Of a stretch of DNA of 5,257 bases, positions 1 to 5,121 are shown in pieces. Source of the DNA: JBBSEZ01 sp038239195 (GTDB lineage: Bacteria; Planctomycetota; Planctomycetia; Gemmatales; Gemmataceae). Each line of letters starts with the position of its first letter. The first letter of the stretch is position 1. The notes below the pieces were generated by a model. That model worked only from the letters and a program-made list of their open reading frames with translations. It was not told the origin of the DNA and did no database searches. Made by a program: the position numbers and the translations under genes. The stretch lies in contig JBBSEZ010000583.1 of the NCBI GenBank assembly GCA_038239195.1, forward strand, positions 1 to 5,257. Reading direction: 5' to 3'.

Positions 1-243
1 GCCGTTCTGGCAAGGCGCACCGGCGGGCTCGCAGCCGCGCCGCTCGCCTCGCTCCTTTCACAATCTCTCGATGCGCCTTGCCAACGCCTGAGAACTCATG
101 CTAGGCGGCTGCCGAGACGGGCACAAGGAAAACACGCCGACTCCAGGATGGCGGCCCTTCCACCGTTCTCGCATAATAACACCTGGAGGCCGAGCTCGAG
201 CATTCTCCACGAACGCGAACCATCCCAGCCGGACACCAGGGCC
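1..243. other. Leader region without a recognisable gene
   Basis: No convincing coding sequence was found here. Frame 1 is open from the window edge into the DUF1501 gene, but its translation before Met 244 resembles no known domain and lacks export features. Frame 2 ends at a TGA at 89-91 after about 29 codons that do not resemble a known C-terminus. In planctomycetes DUF1501 genes are commonly preceded by a DUF1549/DUF1553 cytochrome-type partner, and I cannot see the end of one. The stretch probably contains the promoter and 5' untranslated region of the downstream gene. Confidence 0.4.
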
Positions 244-1686
244 ATGAATCACCCCCTCGCACGTTCTCGCCGCGACTTCCTGCTCCAGGCTGGCGGCGGC
301 TATGGCTCGCTCGCCCTCGCGTGGCTGCTGGCCCGCGATGGCCTTGGCGCTGCTCCGGGCGCTCGCGCTCCCGGCTCGCCCCCGGTCAACCCGCTGGCGG
401 CCAGGAGGCCGCACCACGCGGCAAAGGCGAAGAACGTCATCTTCCTGTTCATGGTCGGCGGGCCGAGCCCGATCGACCTGTTCGACCCCAAGCCCGAGTT
501 GAAGAAGCGCCAGGGCCAGCCCCTGCCGGCGAGCTTCGGCAAGGCGGTCAGCCAGTTCACCAAGGGCGACACGCCCCTCCTGGCCAGCACGCGCACCTTC
601 AAGAAGCACGGCCGCAGCGCGCTCGAGGTCTCCGACCTGATGCCGCACTTCGCCACCTGCGTGGACGACGTCGCCTTTTTGCGCGCCTGCTGGTGTACGA
701 GCACGATCCACGCCCCGGCCATGTACCAGCTCCACAGCGGCCGCACGACAATGGGCTTCCCCAGCCTTGGCTCGTGGGTGACGTATGGCCTGGGCAGCGT
801 CAGCGACAACCTCCCAGCCTACTGCGTCCTCCTCCAGCCCGAGGGCACCCCCGAGGGCGGGGCGCCGTGCTGGGGCGCCGGCTTCCTCCCCGCCGTCTAC
901 CAGGGAACACTGTTGCGCAAGGGGCCGAGCCCCATCCTCAACCTGCGCCCCCCGCCCGGCGTCAGCCCCGACCGGCAGCGGCGCACGCTCGAACTGCTGA
1001 GGCGCATGAACGAGATCGACCTGGAGCCGGGCGACACTGAATTGTCGGCCCGCATGGCGAGCTACGAGCTGGCGTTCCGCATGCAGCGGCACGCGCCGGA
1101 GGCCGTGGACCTGGCGAAGGAATCGGCGGCGACGAAGAAGCTGTACGGGCTGGACGAGAAGCGCACCGCCGACTTCGGCACCCGGCTGTTGCTGGCGCGG
1201 CGGTTGGTGGAGCGCGGGGTGCGCTTCGTGCAGGTCTACTCGGGCGGGGGGCCCCTGGTGACGCAATGGGATGCTCACGACGACGTCAACGCCAACCACG
1301 AGAAGATGTGCGGGCACGTCGATAAGCCGATCGCGGCCCTGCTCAAAGACCTCAAGGCCCGCGGGCTGCTCCAGGACACCCTGGTGGTGTGGGCCAGCGA
1401 GTTCGGGCGAACGCCGATGTCCCAGGGAGGAAAAGGGCGCGATCACAACCCCTACGGCTACACGATGTGGCTGGCCGGCGGGGGCGTCAAGGGCGGACAG
1501 GCCATCGGCTCGACGGACGAGCTCGGGCTGCGCGCGGCCACGGGGCGCGTGAGCGTCCACGATTTCCACGCGACGCTGCTGCATCTGCTCGGGCTGGACC
1601 ACGAACGGCTGACGTACCTGCACAGCGGGCGCGACGAGCGCTTGACCGACGTGGCGGGGCGCGTGGTCGAGAAGGTGATGGAGTAA
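244..1686 (+). CDS. Tat-exported DUF1501 (sulfatase-like) protein
   Basis: This is a 480-residue member of the DUF1501 family (PF07394), a branch of the alkaline phosphatase/sulfatase-like fold that is greatly expanded in planctomycetes; no substrate is established. Residues 8-13 are the twin-arginine motif SRRDFL, followed by a hydrophobic stretch to about residue 37, so export in folded form is expected. Family blocks are visible in order: FLFMVGGPSPIDLFDPKP (67-84), WDAHDD (342-347), WASEFGRTP (383-391), GRDHNPYGYTMWLAGGG (398-414), and a C-terminal VHDFHATLLHLLGLDHERL (438-456) ending in HSGRDERLTDV (460-470). The His and Asp residues of WDAH and GRDH are likely metal ligands by analogy with the fold. 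Met 244 is preferred over an in-frame ATG at 148 because it puts the RR motif at the normal distance from the N-terminus. The ribosome binding site is weak. Length is usual for the family and the gene looks intact, ending in TAA. It is probably co-transcribed with the SLOG gene 13 nt downstream. Confidence 0.93.
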   Translation: MNHPLARSRRDFLLQAGGGYGSLALAWLLARDGLGAAPGARAPGSPPVNPLAARRPHHAAKAKNVIFLFMVGGPSPIDLFDPKPELKKRQGQPLPASFGKAVSQFTKGDTPLLASTRTFKKHGRSALEVSDLMPHFATCVDDVAFLRACWCTSTIHAPAMYQLHSGRTTMGFPSLGSWVTYGLGSVSDNLPAYCVLLQPEGTPEGGAPCWGAGFLPAVYQGTLLRKGPSPILNLRPPPGVSPDRQRRTLELLRRMNEIDLEPGDTELSARMASYELAFRMQRHAPEAVDLAKESAATKKLYGLDEKRTADFGTRLLLARRLVERGVRFVQVYSGGGPLVTQWDAHDDVNANHEKMCGHVDKPIAALLKDLKARGLLQDTLVVWASEFGRTPMSQGGKGRDHNPYGYTMWLAGGGVKGGQAIGSTDELGLRAATGRVSVHDFHATLLHLLGLDHERLTYLHSGRDERLTDVAGRVVEKVME

Positions 1687-1699
1687 GAGGGCCCGCCTC

Positions 1700-2227
1700 A
1701 TGAGTCTTCCCCTGACCGTCAAACTGGAAGGCGAGACGTATAGCTGGGACGGCCGGGGCTGGTTCAACGCCCGCAACTACACCGAGCCACCCCAGCGCCT
1801 ACTGCCGCAGCTCAACGCCGCCCTTGCCGTGCGCGAGAAGGAGGAAACGCCCGCCGGTGGCCCGCTGCGCGTCCTCGTGTCGGGGGCTCGCACCTGGGCC
1901 GACCGCGAAGCGATCCGGCGCGAACTGGCGAAACTGCCAGCGGGGAGCGTCGTCGTGCATGGCGACGCCAAAGGCGCGGACCGCCTGGCCGGAGAGGTCG
2001 CCGTCGAGTTGGGGCTGACGGTGCTGGCTTGTCCGGCGGAGTGGCACAAGTACGGCCGGGGGGCGGGCCTGATGCGCAACAAGGCGATGCTGGCGGAACA
2101 CGCGCCACAACTGGTGCTCGCGTTTCACCCCGCCATCGAGGAGGCGCGGGGGACGAAGCACATGGTCGAGCTGGCACGCAAGGCGGGGGTGAAGGTGCGC
2201 GTCGTGAGCGGGGGAGAGGGGGCCTGA
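1700..2227 (+). CDS. DUF2493 / YspA-like SLOG-fold protein
   Basis: This 175-residue protein has a C-terminal domain of the DUF2493 (cpYpsA-related SLOG, Rossmann-like) type. Its signatures are RVLVSGARTWADR (57-69), VVVHGDAKGADRLAGEVA (85-102) and CPAEWHKYGRGAGLMRNKAM (111-130). SLOG domains are thought to bind nucleotides or nucleotide-derived ligands, and the GDAKGAD loop would form the phosphate-binding part; the ligand here is unknown. Residues 1-50 are a separate small segment with a YSWDGRGWF pattern (14-22) and TEPPQRLLPQLN (28-39), which I recognise as a short extension but cannot assign a function. There is no signal peptide or membrane segment, so it should be cytoplasmic. The ATG at 1700 is supported by AAGAGGG (1685-1691), 8 nt upstream and overlapping the stop of the preceding gene. 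The 13-nt gap suggests an operon with the DUF1501 gene, although one product is exported and the other is not. Its 3' end converges on the PIN gene. Confidence 0.85.
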   Translation: MSLPLTVKLEGETYSWDGRGWFNARNYTEPPQRLLPQLNAALAVREKEETPAGGPLRVLVSGARTWADREAIRRELAKLPAGSVVVHGDAKGADRLAGEVAVELGLTVLACPAEWHKYGRGAGLMRNKAMLAEHAPQLVLAFHPAIEEARGTKHMVELARKAGVKVRVVSGGEGA

Positions 2228-2240
2228 TGGGCCGCTGCTG

Positions 2241-2265
2241 CCCACTCGGTGGGAGGGCTGTCCCT
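2241..2265. terminator. Possible bidirectional terminator hairpins
   Basis: Two small abutting inverted repeats lie in the 57-nt gap between convergent stop codons. CCCAC (2241-2245), loop TCG and GTGGG (2249-2253) form a 5-bp GC stem. AGGG (2254-2257), loop CTGT and CCCT (2262-2265) form a 4-bp stem. Neither has a T-tract, so intrinsic termination is uncertain, but the location between two converging genes is where a shared terminator would be expected. A 7-bp direct repeat CCTTCGG (2263-2269 and 2278-2284) is also present and may be chance. Confidence 0.25.
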
Positions 2266-2284
2266 TCGGCGAACAAGCCTTCGG

Positions 2285-2710
2285 TCATGGGGTCGGTGGT
2301 CCTGGAAGCCGGGCCACCAGATCGGCGGGGGTGGAAACGGGCAAGGGCGAGTGGGGAAAGCCCCGAGGGTCACGGGTGATGATCAGGTCTACTCCGGTCT
2401 GGATGGCACAGGCGATCTGGAGGTTGTCTTCAAAGTCGGAACCTGGCATCGCCTGGGCCGCCAGCAGGGCCGTCTGATCGACCGGAGCGACGTGCAGGGT
2501 GGCCAGGCAGTCCGCCACGGCAGTCCGGGCCGTGCCGACGTCGGTTTGCTTGCGAATGATGTAGAAGAGGGTTGGTACGGCGAAGGCAGTCATCAACGCC
2601 TCGGTTTGGCCGCGCCGGTGAGCGGTCCAGACCGCAGCCACGTACGCCGCCCAGGGGCTGCGGTTGAGCAGCAGGTCCAGCAGGGCGCTGGTGTCCAGCA
2701 GCACCTTCAT
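2285..2710 (-). CDS. PIN-domain toxin ribonuclease (PIN_3-like)
   Basis: This 141-residue protein is a single PIN domain resembling the PF13470 (PIN_3) group. It starts MKVLLDTSALLDLLL (first acidic ligand D6) and contains the PTLFYIIRK block (46-54), APVDQ (75-79), SDFEDNLQIACA (91-102, ligands E94/D95) and LIITRD (109-114, D114). PIN toxins are Mg-dependent endoribonucleases that cleave tRNA, rRNA or mRNA and are silenced by a cognate antitoxin. The usual second acidic residue is not obvious: T47 sits near its position, which is also seen in PIN_3 relatives from memory. The start is decided by the ATGA overlap with the antitoxin gene and by GGAGA (complement of 2718-2722), 7 nt upstream. 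The frame stays open upstream to a GTG at 3016, but that extension is Arg/Gly/Pro-rich and runs through the antitoxin gene, so it is not credible. The gene is transcribed toward the SLOG gene and ends in TGA. VapC-type toxicity is inferred from domain and context. Confidence 0.87.
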   Translation of the reverse strand: MKVLLDTSALLDLLLNRSPWAAYVAAVWTAHRRGQTEALMTAFAVPTLFYIIRKQTDVGTARTAVADCLATLHVAPVDQTALLAAQAMPGSDFEDNLQIACAIQTGVDLIITRDPRGFPHSPLPVSTPADLVARLPGPPTP

Positions 2711-2952
2711 CCGTACTTCTCCGCGTGGTGTTCCTCGACCCAGCGGCGGACGGTGTCGTCGTTGGGGGCCGGTCCCGCTCCGGCCGCCGCGCCGCGCACC
2801 TTTTCGACCGGGACGCCCCAGAGACCACCGGGGGCGTTCGCGCGTTGAAGGGATCGCAAGAGGGCCTCGGCCAGACGGAGTCGCTGTTCCGGCGGCCAGG
2901 CCTGGGCCCGGGCCAGGACCTCGTCGTATTCCGCTGTGGGGGATGGCGACAT
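2707..2952 (-). CDS. Antitoxin partner of the PIN toxin
   Basis: This is an 81-residue acidic and helical protein. Its N-terminal half, EVLARAQAWPPEQRLRLAEALLRSL (11-35), matches the PPEERLRLAEALL pattern found in many small antitoxins and addiction-module proteins. The C-terminus, DDTVRRWVEEHHAEKYG (65-81), matches the EEH..EKYG tail of small proteins encoded just upstream of PIN genes in planctomycetes and cyanobacteria. I cannot name a formal family, and no ribbon-helix-helix or AbrB motif is obvious, so autoregulation by DNA binding is not shown. The Ala/Gly/Pro-rich stretch 39-63 is probably a flexible linker between a dimerising or DNA-contacting N-terminus and a toxin-binding tail. Antitoxin-first order with a 4-nt ATGA overlap into the toxin is the classic type II layout and implies translational coupling. 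An in-frame ATG at 3009 would add 19 residues, but the strong ribosome binding site supports 2952. The tail match is from memory of family patterns, not from a search. Confidence 0.8.
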   Translation of the reverse strand: MSPSPTAEYDEVLARAQAWPPEQRLRLAEALLRSLQRANAPGGLWGVPVEKVRGAAAGAGPAPNDDTVRRWVEEHHAEKYG

Positions 2953-2956
2953 CCGT

Positions 2957-2963
2957 CTCTCCT
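2957..2963 (-). promoter_or_regulatory. Strong Shine-Dalgarno site of the antitoxin gene
   Basis: The complement reads AGGAGAG, ending 4 nt before the ATG at 2952 (6 nt counted from the AGGAG core). It is the best ribosome binding site in the window and decides the antitoxin start over the upstream ATG at 3009. Strong translation of the antitoxin relative to the toxin fits what a type II module needs. Confidence 0.7.
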
Positions 2964-3038
2964 GAGTTCGGGCGCCCTCGGGCAGTTCGCCGCCCTGCTT
3001 CCGCGGCAATCACCACGCGGTCCTTCGCCTCAACGATC

Positions 3039-3067
3039 AGTTTACCGAACGAAGAGACGAGTGGGAA
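3039..3067 (-). promoter_or_regulatory. Weak candidate promoter for the TA operon
   Basis: On the minus strand TTCCCA (complement of 3062-3067) lies 17 nt before TAAACT (complement of 3039-3044). Each hexamer matches 4 of 6 positions of the housekeeping consensus at the optimal spacing. Transcription would begin near 3032, giving a leader of about 80 nt before the antitoxin start. Sigma-70 consensus is only loosely followed in planctomycetes, so this is tentative. Confidence 0.25.
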
Positions 3068-3168
3068 CGAAGCTGATGGCGCAGCGCTTCTCCGGGAACC
3101 TGGCGTTCTCGACCGGCCGCTGCCGAGAATTTTTCCCCACGCGGCCGAAAGTCCCCGAATAGAGAAGT

Positions 3169-3193
3169 GAGGCCCGAAGCGAAAGAGGGCCTC
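3169..3193. repeat. 7-bp perfect inverted repeat in the kinase leader
   Basis: GAGGCCC (3169-3175) and GGGCCTC (3187-3193) are exact reverse complements separated by an 11-nt purine-rich spacer (GAAGCGAAAGA). The flanking T3168 and G3194 could add a wobble pair in RNA. No T-tract follows, so it is unlikely to be a simple terminator. It lies 83 nt upstream of the kinase ATG and could be a leader hairpin or a dyad operator. Chance occurrence in GC-rich DNA cannot be excluded. Confidence 0.35.
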
Positions 3194-3202
3194 GACAAAC
3201 GA

Positions 3203-3272
3203 TCGCGGCGCGCGAGAATGGGGCGAGGTCGCTCTCTGGTTCGCGGCGCGAGCTCACCGTTGTTGGCGAGGT
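3203..3272 (+). repeat. Imperfect ~40-nt direct repeat before the kinase start
   Basis: TCGCGGCGCG occurs at 3203-3212 and again at 3241-3250. GGCGAGGT follows each copy, at 3222-3229 and 3265-3272. The second GGCGAGGT contains the likely ribosome binding site of the kinase gene, so the leader may have arisen by a short duplication that later diverged. The units are not identical in length (the paired motifs are 19 and 24 nt apart), and the sequence is GC-rich, so significance is modest. Confidence 0.3.
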
Positions 3273-3276
3273 GGTC

Positions 3277-3822
3277 ATGGCCGTCATCGTCGTTTCATGT
3301 CCGCAGTGTTCGACGCGCTACAAGATCGACGAAGCGCACTGCGGCAAGAAAGCGAAGTGCAAGAAGTGCGGCGCGTCGTTCGAGATCGGCGCCACGCTGG
3401 CGGGGCTGCCCGTCGCCAGCGCTTCGACGCCCTCGCCGGCCGCGCCGTCGTCGAAGGGGACGGCGACCGCGAAAGAGCGGCCGCGCGGCGAGGACGGCAT
3501 CCTCCGCGACTGGGCACCGGGCGACGTCATCCTCGACCTGTACGAGGTCAAGGCCATCCTGGGCAAGGGCGGCATGGGACAGGTCGATCGCGTGTGGCAC
3601 AGGCAGTGGCGCAAGGACCTCGCGGTCAAGTCTGTCCTGCCGGAGCGGGCCCTGAGCGCCATCGCCATCGAGAACTTCAAGACGGAAGCGGAGCAGTGGG
3701 TCGATAAGATCGGGCTGCACCCGAACGTCGTCGCCTGCCACTACGTTCGCCTGCTGGGCGGGGTGCCGCGCGTGTTCATCGAGTACGTCGATGGCGGGAC
3801 GCTCCAGGAGTGGATCACCTAG
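3277..3822 (+). CDS. Ser/Thr kinase, N-terminal part: zinc ribbon + N-lobe, ends at in-frame TAG
   Basis: These 181 residues are the first part of a cytoplasmic Hanks-type kinase. Residues 6-38 form an MJ0042-type zinc ribbon with CPQC (8-11) and CKKC (28-31). A low-complexity Ala/Ser/Pro linker (about 40-70) follows. The kinase N-lobe begins near residue 88: glycine loop ILGKGGMGQV (94-103), ATP-anchoring lysine in LAVKSV (K118), helix-C glutamate in FKTEAEQW (probably E137), LHPNVV (148-152 region) and the hinge segment IEYVDGGTLQEWI (168-180). The frame then hits TAG at 3820-3822. The next codons continue the same kinase fold without any frame change, so this is half of one gene. Alone it lacks the catalytic loop and cannot phosphorylate. 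ATG 3277 is preferred to GTG 3271 because GAGG (3268-3271) sits 5 nt before it and the ribbon starts immediately after. Confidence 0.85.
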   Translation: MAVIVVSCPQCSTRYKIDEAHCGKKAKCKKCGASFEIGATLAGLPVASASTPSPAAPSSKGTATAKERPRGEDGILRDWAPGDVILDLYEVKAILGKGGMGQVDRVWHRQWRKDLAVKSVLPERALSAIAIENFKTEAEQWVDKIGLHPNVVACHYVRLLGGVPRVFIEYVDGGTLQEWIT

Positions 3823-5121
3823 AAGCGGCTGTACCAGGGTGGGCCGAAGGCGGCGCTGGGGCGCATCCTGGACGTGGCCATCCAAACGGCGTGGGGGCTG
3901 CACTGCGTCCACGAGTTGGGCCTCATCCACCAGGACGTCAAGCCGCTCAACGTGATGATGACGGCGGACGGCGTCGCCAAGGTCACCGACTTCGGGCTGG
4001 CGGGCGCCCGGGCGATTGCTTTCGAGGGCCCCGAGCAAGGGCCGGCGGGCGGGACGATTCTGGCGACCTCCGGCGGGATGACGCCGGCCTACTGCTCGCC
4101 AGAGCAGGCGGAGAGCGCGGCGAAGAATGCGGCCGGGACGCCGCGTGAGCAATGGCCGAAGTTGACGCGGCGAACGGATGTTTGGTCGTGGGCGGCCAGC
4201 GTGTTGGAAATGTTCCTCGGCGAGCGCTCCTGGCTGGCAGGGCAAGTAGCCCATCTGGGGTTGCAGCGCGAGCCGGACGAGCCGCACCTGCCGCCGACGC
4301 CGGCCGCAGTGAAGGAACTGTTGCGTGCCTGCTTCCAGAAACGGCCGGAGGATCGCCCCCACGACCTGATGCAGGTGGCGGACACGCTACGAACCATGTA
4401 CCAGCAGGAGACGAAACAGACCTATCCGCGCGAGCAGCCGAAGGCGGACGACCTGCTGGCGGACAGCCTCCACAACCGGGCCGTGTCGCTGTTTGACCTG
4501 GGCAAACAGGAGGTGGCGGCACAGAAGTGGCAAGAGGCTCTGGGCGTGGACCCGCACCATGCCGAAGCCACCTACAACTGGGGCCTCATTCAGTGGCGGT
4601 CGGCGCGGATGACAGACCAGAAGTTGCTCCAACAGTTGCGGGCGGTTCGCGCCTCGTCGGCCGATGCCGCGCGAGTGGACTACCTGATGGGAATGGTTCA
4701 CCTGGAACGCGCCGATCCGCAGGCAGCCGTTCACTTGCTGAGCGACGTGGTCGAGCCGGGCACGGGCCGGGTAGAAATTACCTCCGCGCTGGCCCTGGCC
4801 CAATCCCTGTGCGACCCATCCGAGCAACCTCCCCACACCTTCGAGAAGCACACGGAAGGTGTGACCTCGGTGTCCTGGAGTCCTGACGGTCGCTATTTCC
4901 TCTCGGGGAGTTATGACAAGTCGCTGCATCTGTGGGATGTGTCCAGCGGGAAATGCCTCCGCACCTTCGAGGGGCACACGGAATCGGTTTACTCGGTTGC
5001 CTGGAGTTCCGACGGCTGCTACGCCCTCTCGGCGAGCGGGGACCAGACGATGGGGCTTTGGGAGGTATGCAGCGGGAAGCGCCTCCACGCCTTCAGGGGG
5101 CATACTGGTCCGATTTACTGA
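3823..5121 (+). CDS. Ser/Thr kinase, C-terminal part: C-lobe + TPR-like + WD40, downstream of the in-frame stop
   Basis: This is the same-frame continuation after the TAG; residue numbers count that codon as 182. Kinase C-lobe motifs are complete: HQDVKPLN catalytic loop (218-225, D220, K222, N225), DFG (238-240), YCSPEQ (272-277) and TDVWSW (300-305). The C-lobe ends near residue 375. Residues 398-444 form a TPR-like helical pair (NRAVSLFDLGKQEVAAQKW, then EATYNWGLIQW). From 518 there are two 42-residue WD40 repeats and the start of a third, which is cut by TGA after GHTGPIY (608-614). No membrane segment is seen, so a cytoplasmic signalling kinase with protein-binding repeats is inferred. 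The usual HRD is HQD, which I recall as common in this planctomycete group. No good start follows the TAG: a gene finder would probably begin at GTG 3874, inside the C-lobe, giving 415 residues and no ATP-binding lobe. The piece is therefore probably non-functional unless the stop is read through or is a sequencing error. Confidence 0.82.
   Translation, partial: KRLYQGGPKAALGRILDVAIQTAWGLHCVHELGLIHQDVKPLNVMMTADGVAKVTDFGLAGARAIAFEGPEQGPAGGTILATSGGMTPAYCSPEQAESAAKNAAGTPREQWPKLTRRTDVWSWAASVLEMFLGERSWLAGQVAHLGLQREPDEPHLPPTPAAVKELLRACFQKRPEDRPHDLMQVADTLRTMYQQETKQTYPREQPKADDLLADSLHNRAVSLFDLGKQEVAAQKWQEALGVDPHHAEATYNWGLIQWRSARMTDQKLLQQLRAVRASSADAARVDYLMGMVHLERADPQAAVHLLSDVVEPGTGRVEITSALALAQSLCDPSEQPPHTFEKHTEGVTSVSWSPDGRYFLSGSYDKSLHLWDVSSGKCLRTFEGHTESVYSVAWSSDGCYALSASGDQTMGLWEVCSGKRLHAFRGHTGPIY
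4828..5121 (+). repeat. Tandem WD40 repeats (two complete, third truncated)
   Basis: Repeat 1 spans 4828-4953 and repeat 2 spans 4954-5079, each 126 nt or 42 codons. By eye they share 24 of 42 residues, including TFE-HTE, the W-S-DG core, S-D and the closing LW plus SGK. Repeat 3 starts at 5080 with RLHAFRGHTGPIY and loses its frame at 5119. A working propeller usually needs about seven blades, so this array is short even before the break. WD40 blades usually provide a protein-interaction platform. Confidence 0.85.

Larger units (their letters stand above)
2953..3276. other. Divergent intergenic region between the TA module and the kinase
   Basis: These 324 nt contain no supported gene. They must drive the toxin-antitoxin pair leftward and the kinase rightward. 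Visible elements are the antitoxin ribosome binding site, a weak leftward promoter candidate, a 7-bp inverted repeat (3169-3193), and an imperfect direct repeat just before the kinase start. Frames open through this stretch on both strands give Arg/Pro/Ser-rich translations typical of non-coding GC-rich DNA. I could not pick out a convincing rightward promoter for the kinase. Confidence 0.5.

Noticed and set aside
172..177. CATAAT as a -10 element for the DUF1501 gene
   Set aside because: It resembles a -10 box in an AT-rich patch, but no acceptable -35 hexamer lies 16-18 nt upstream.
148..243. N-terminal extension of the DUF1501 protein to the ATG at 148
   Set aside because: It would place 32 unrelated residues before the twin-arginine signal. 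Met 244 gives a normal Tat signal position.
58..1776. Minus-strand open frame of 572 codons across the DUF1501 gene
   Set aside because: It lies antisense to a gene with clear family motifs, its translation is Arg/Ala/Val-rich with no domain pattern, and long antisense frames are expected in GC-rich coding DNA.
2263..2284. CCTTCGG direct repeat as an attachment site or target duplication
   Set aside because: Only 7 bp with a 15-nt start-to-start spacing and no mobile gene nearby; chance is sufficient.
2711..3016. Upstream extension of the PIN frame to GTG 3016
   Set aside because: The extra 102 residues are Arg/Gly/Pro-rich and overlap the antitoxin in another frame. Met 2710 has its own ribosome binding site and the ATGA coupling.
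3295..4362. Minus-strand open frame of 355 codons across the kinase
   Set aside because: It is antisense to the kinase motifs, rich in Arg, Leu and Pro, and has no recognisable domain. It is a shadow of the plus-strand gene.
3874..5121. Independent downstream gene starting at GTG 3874
   Set aside because: The GTG lies within the kinase C-lobe with no ribosome binding site, and coding clearly begins earlier, right after the TAG. It is the remainder of one split gene.
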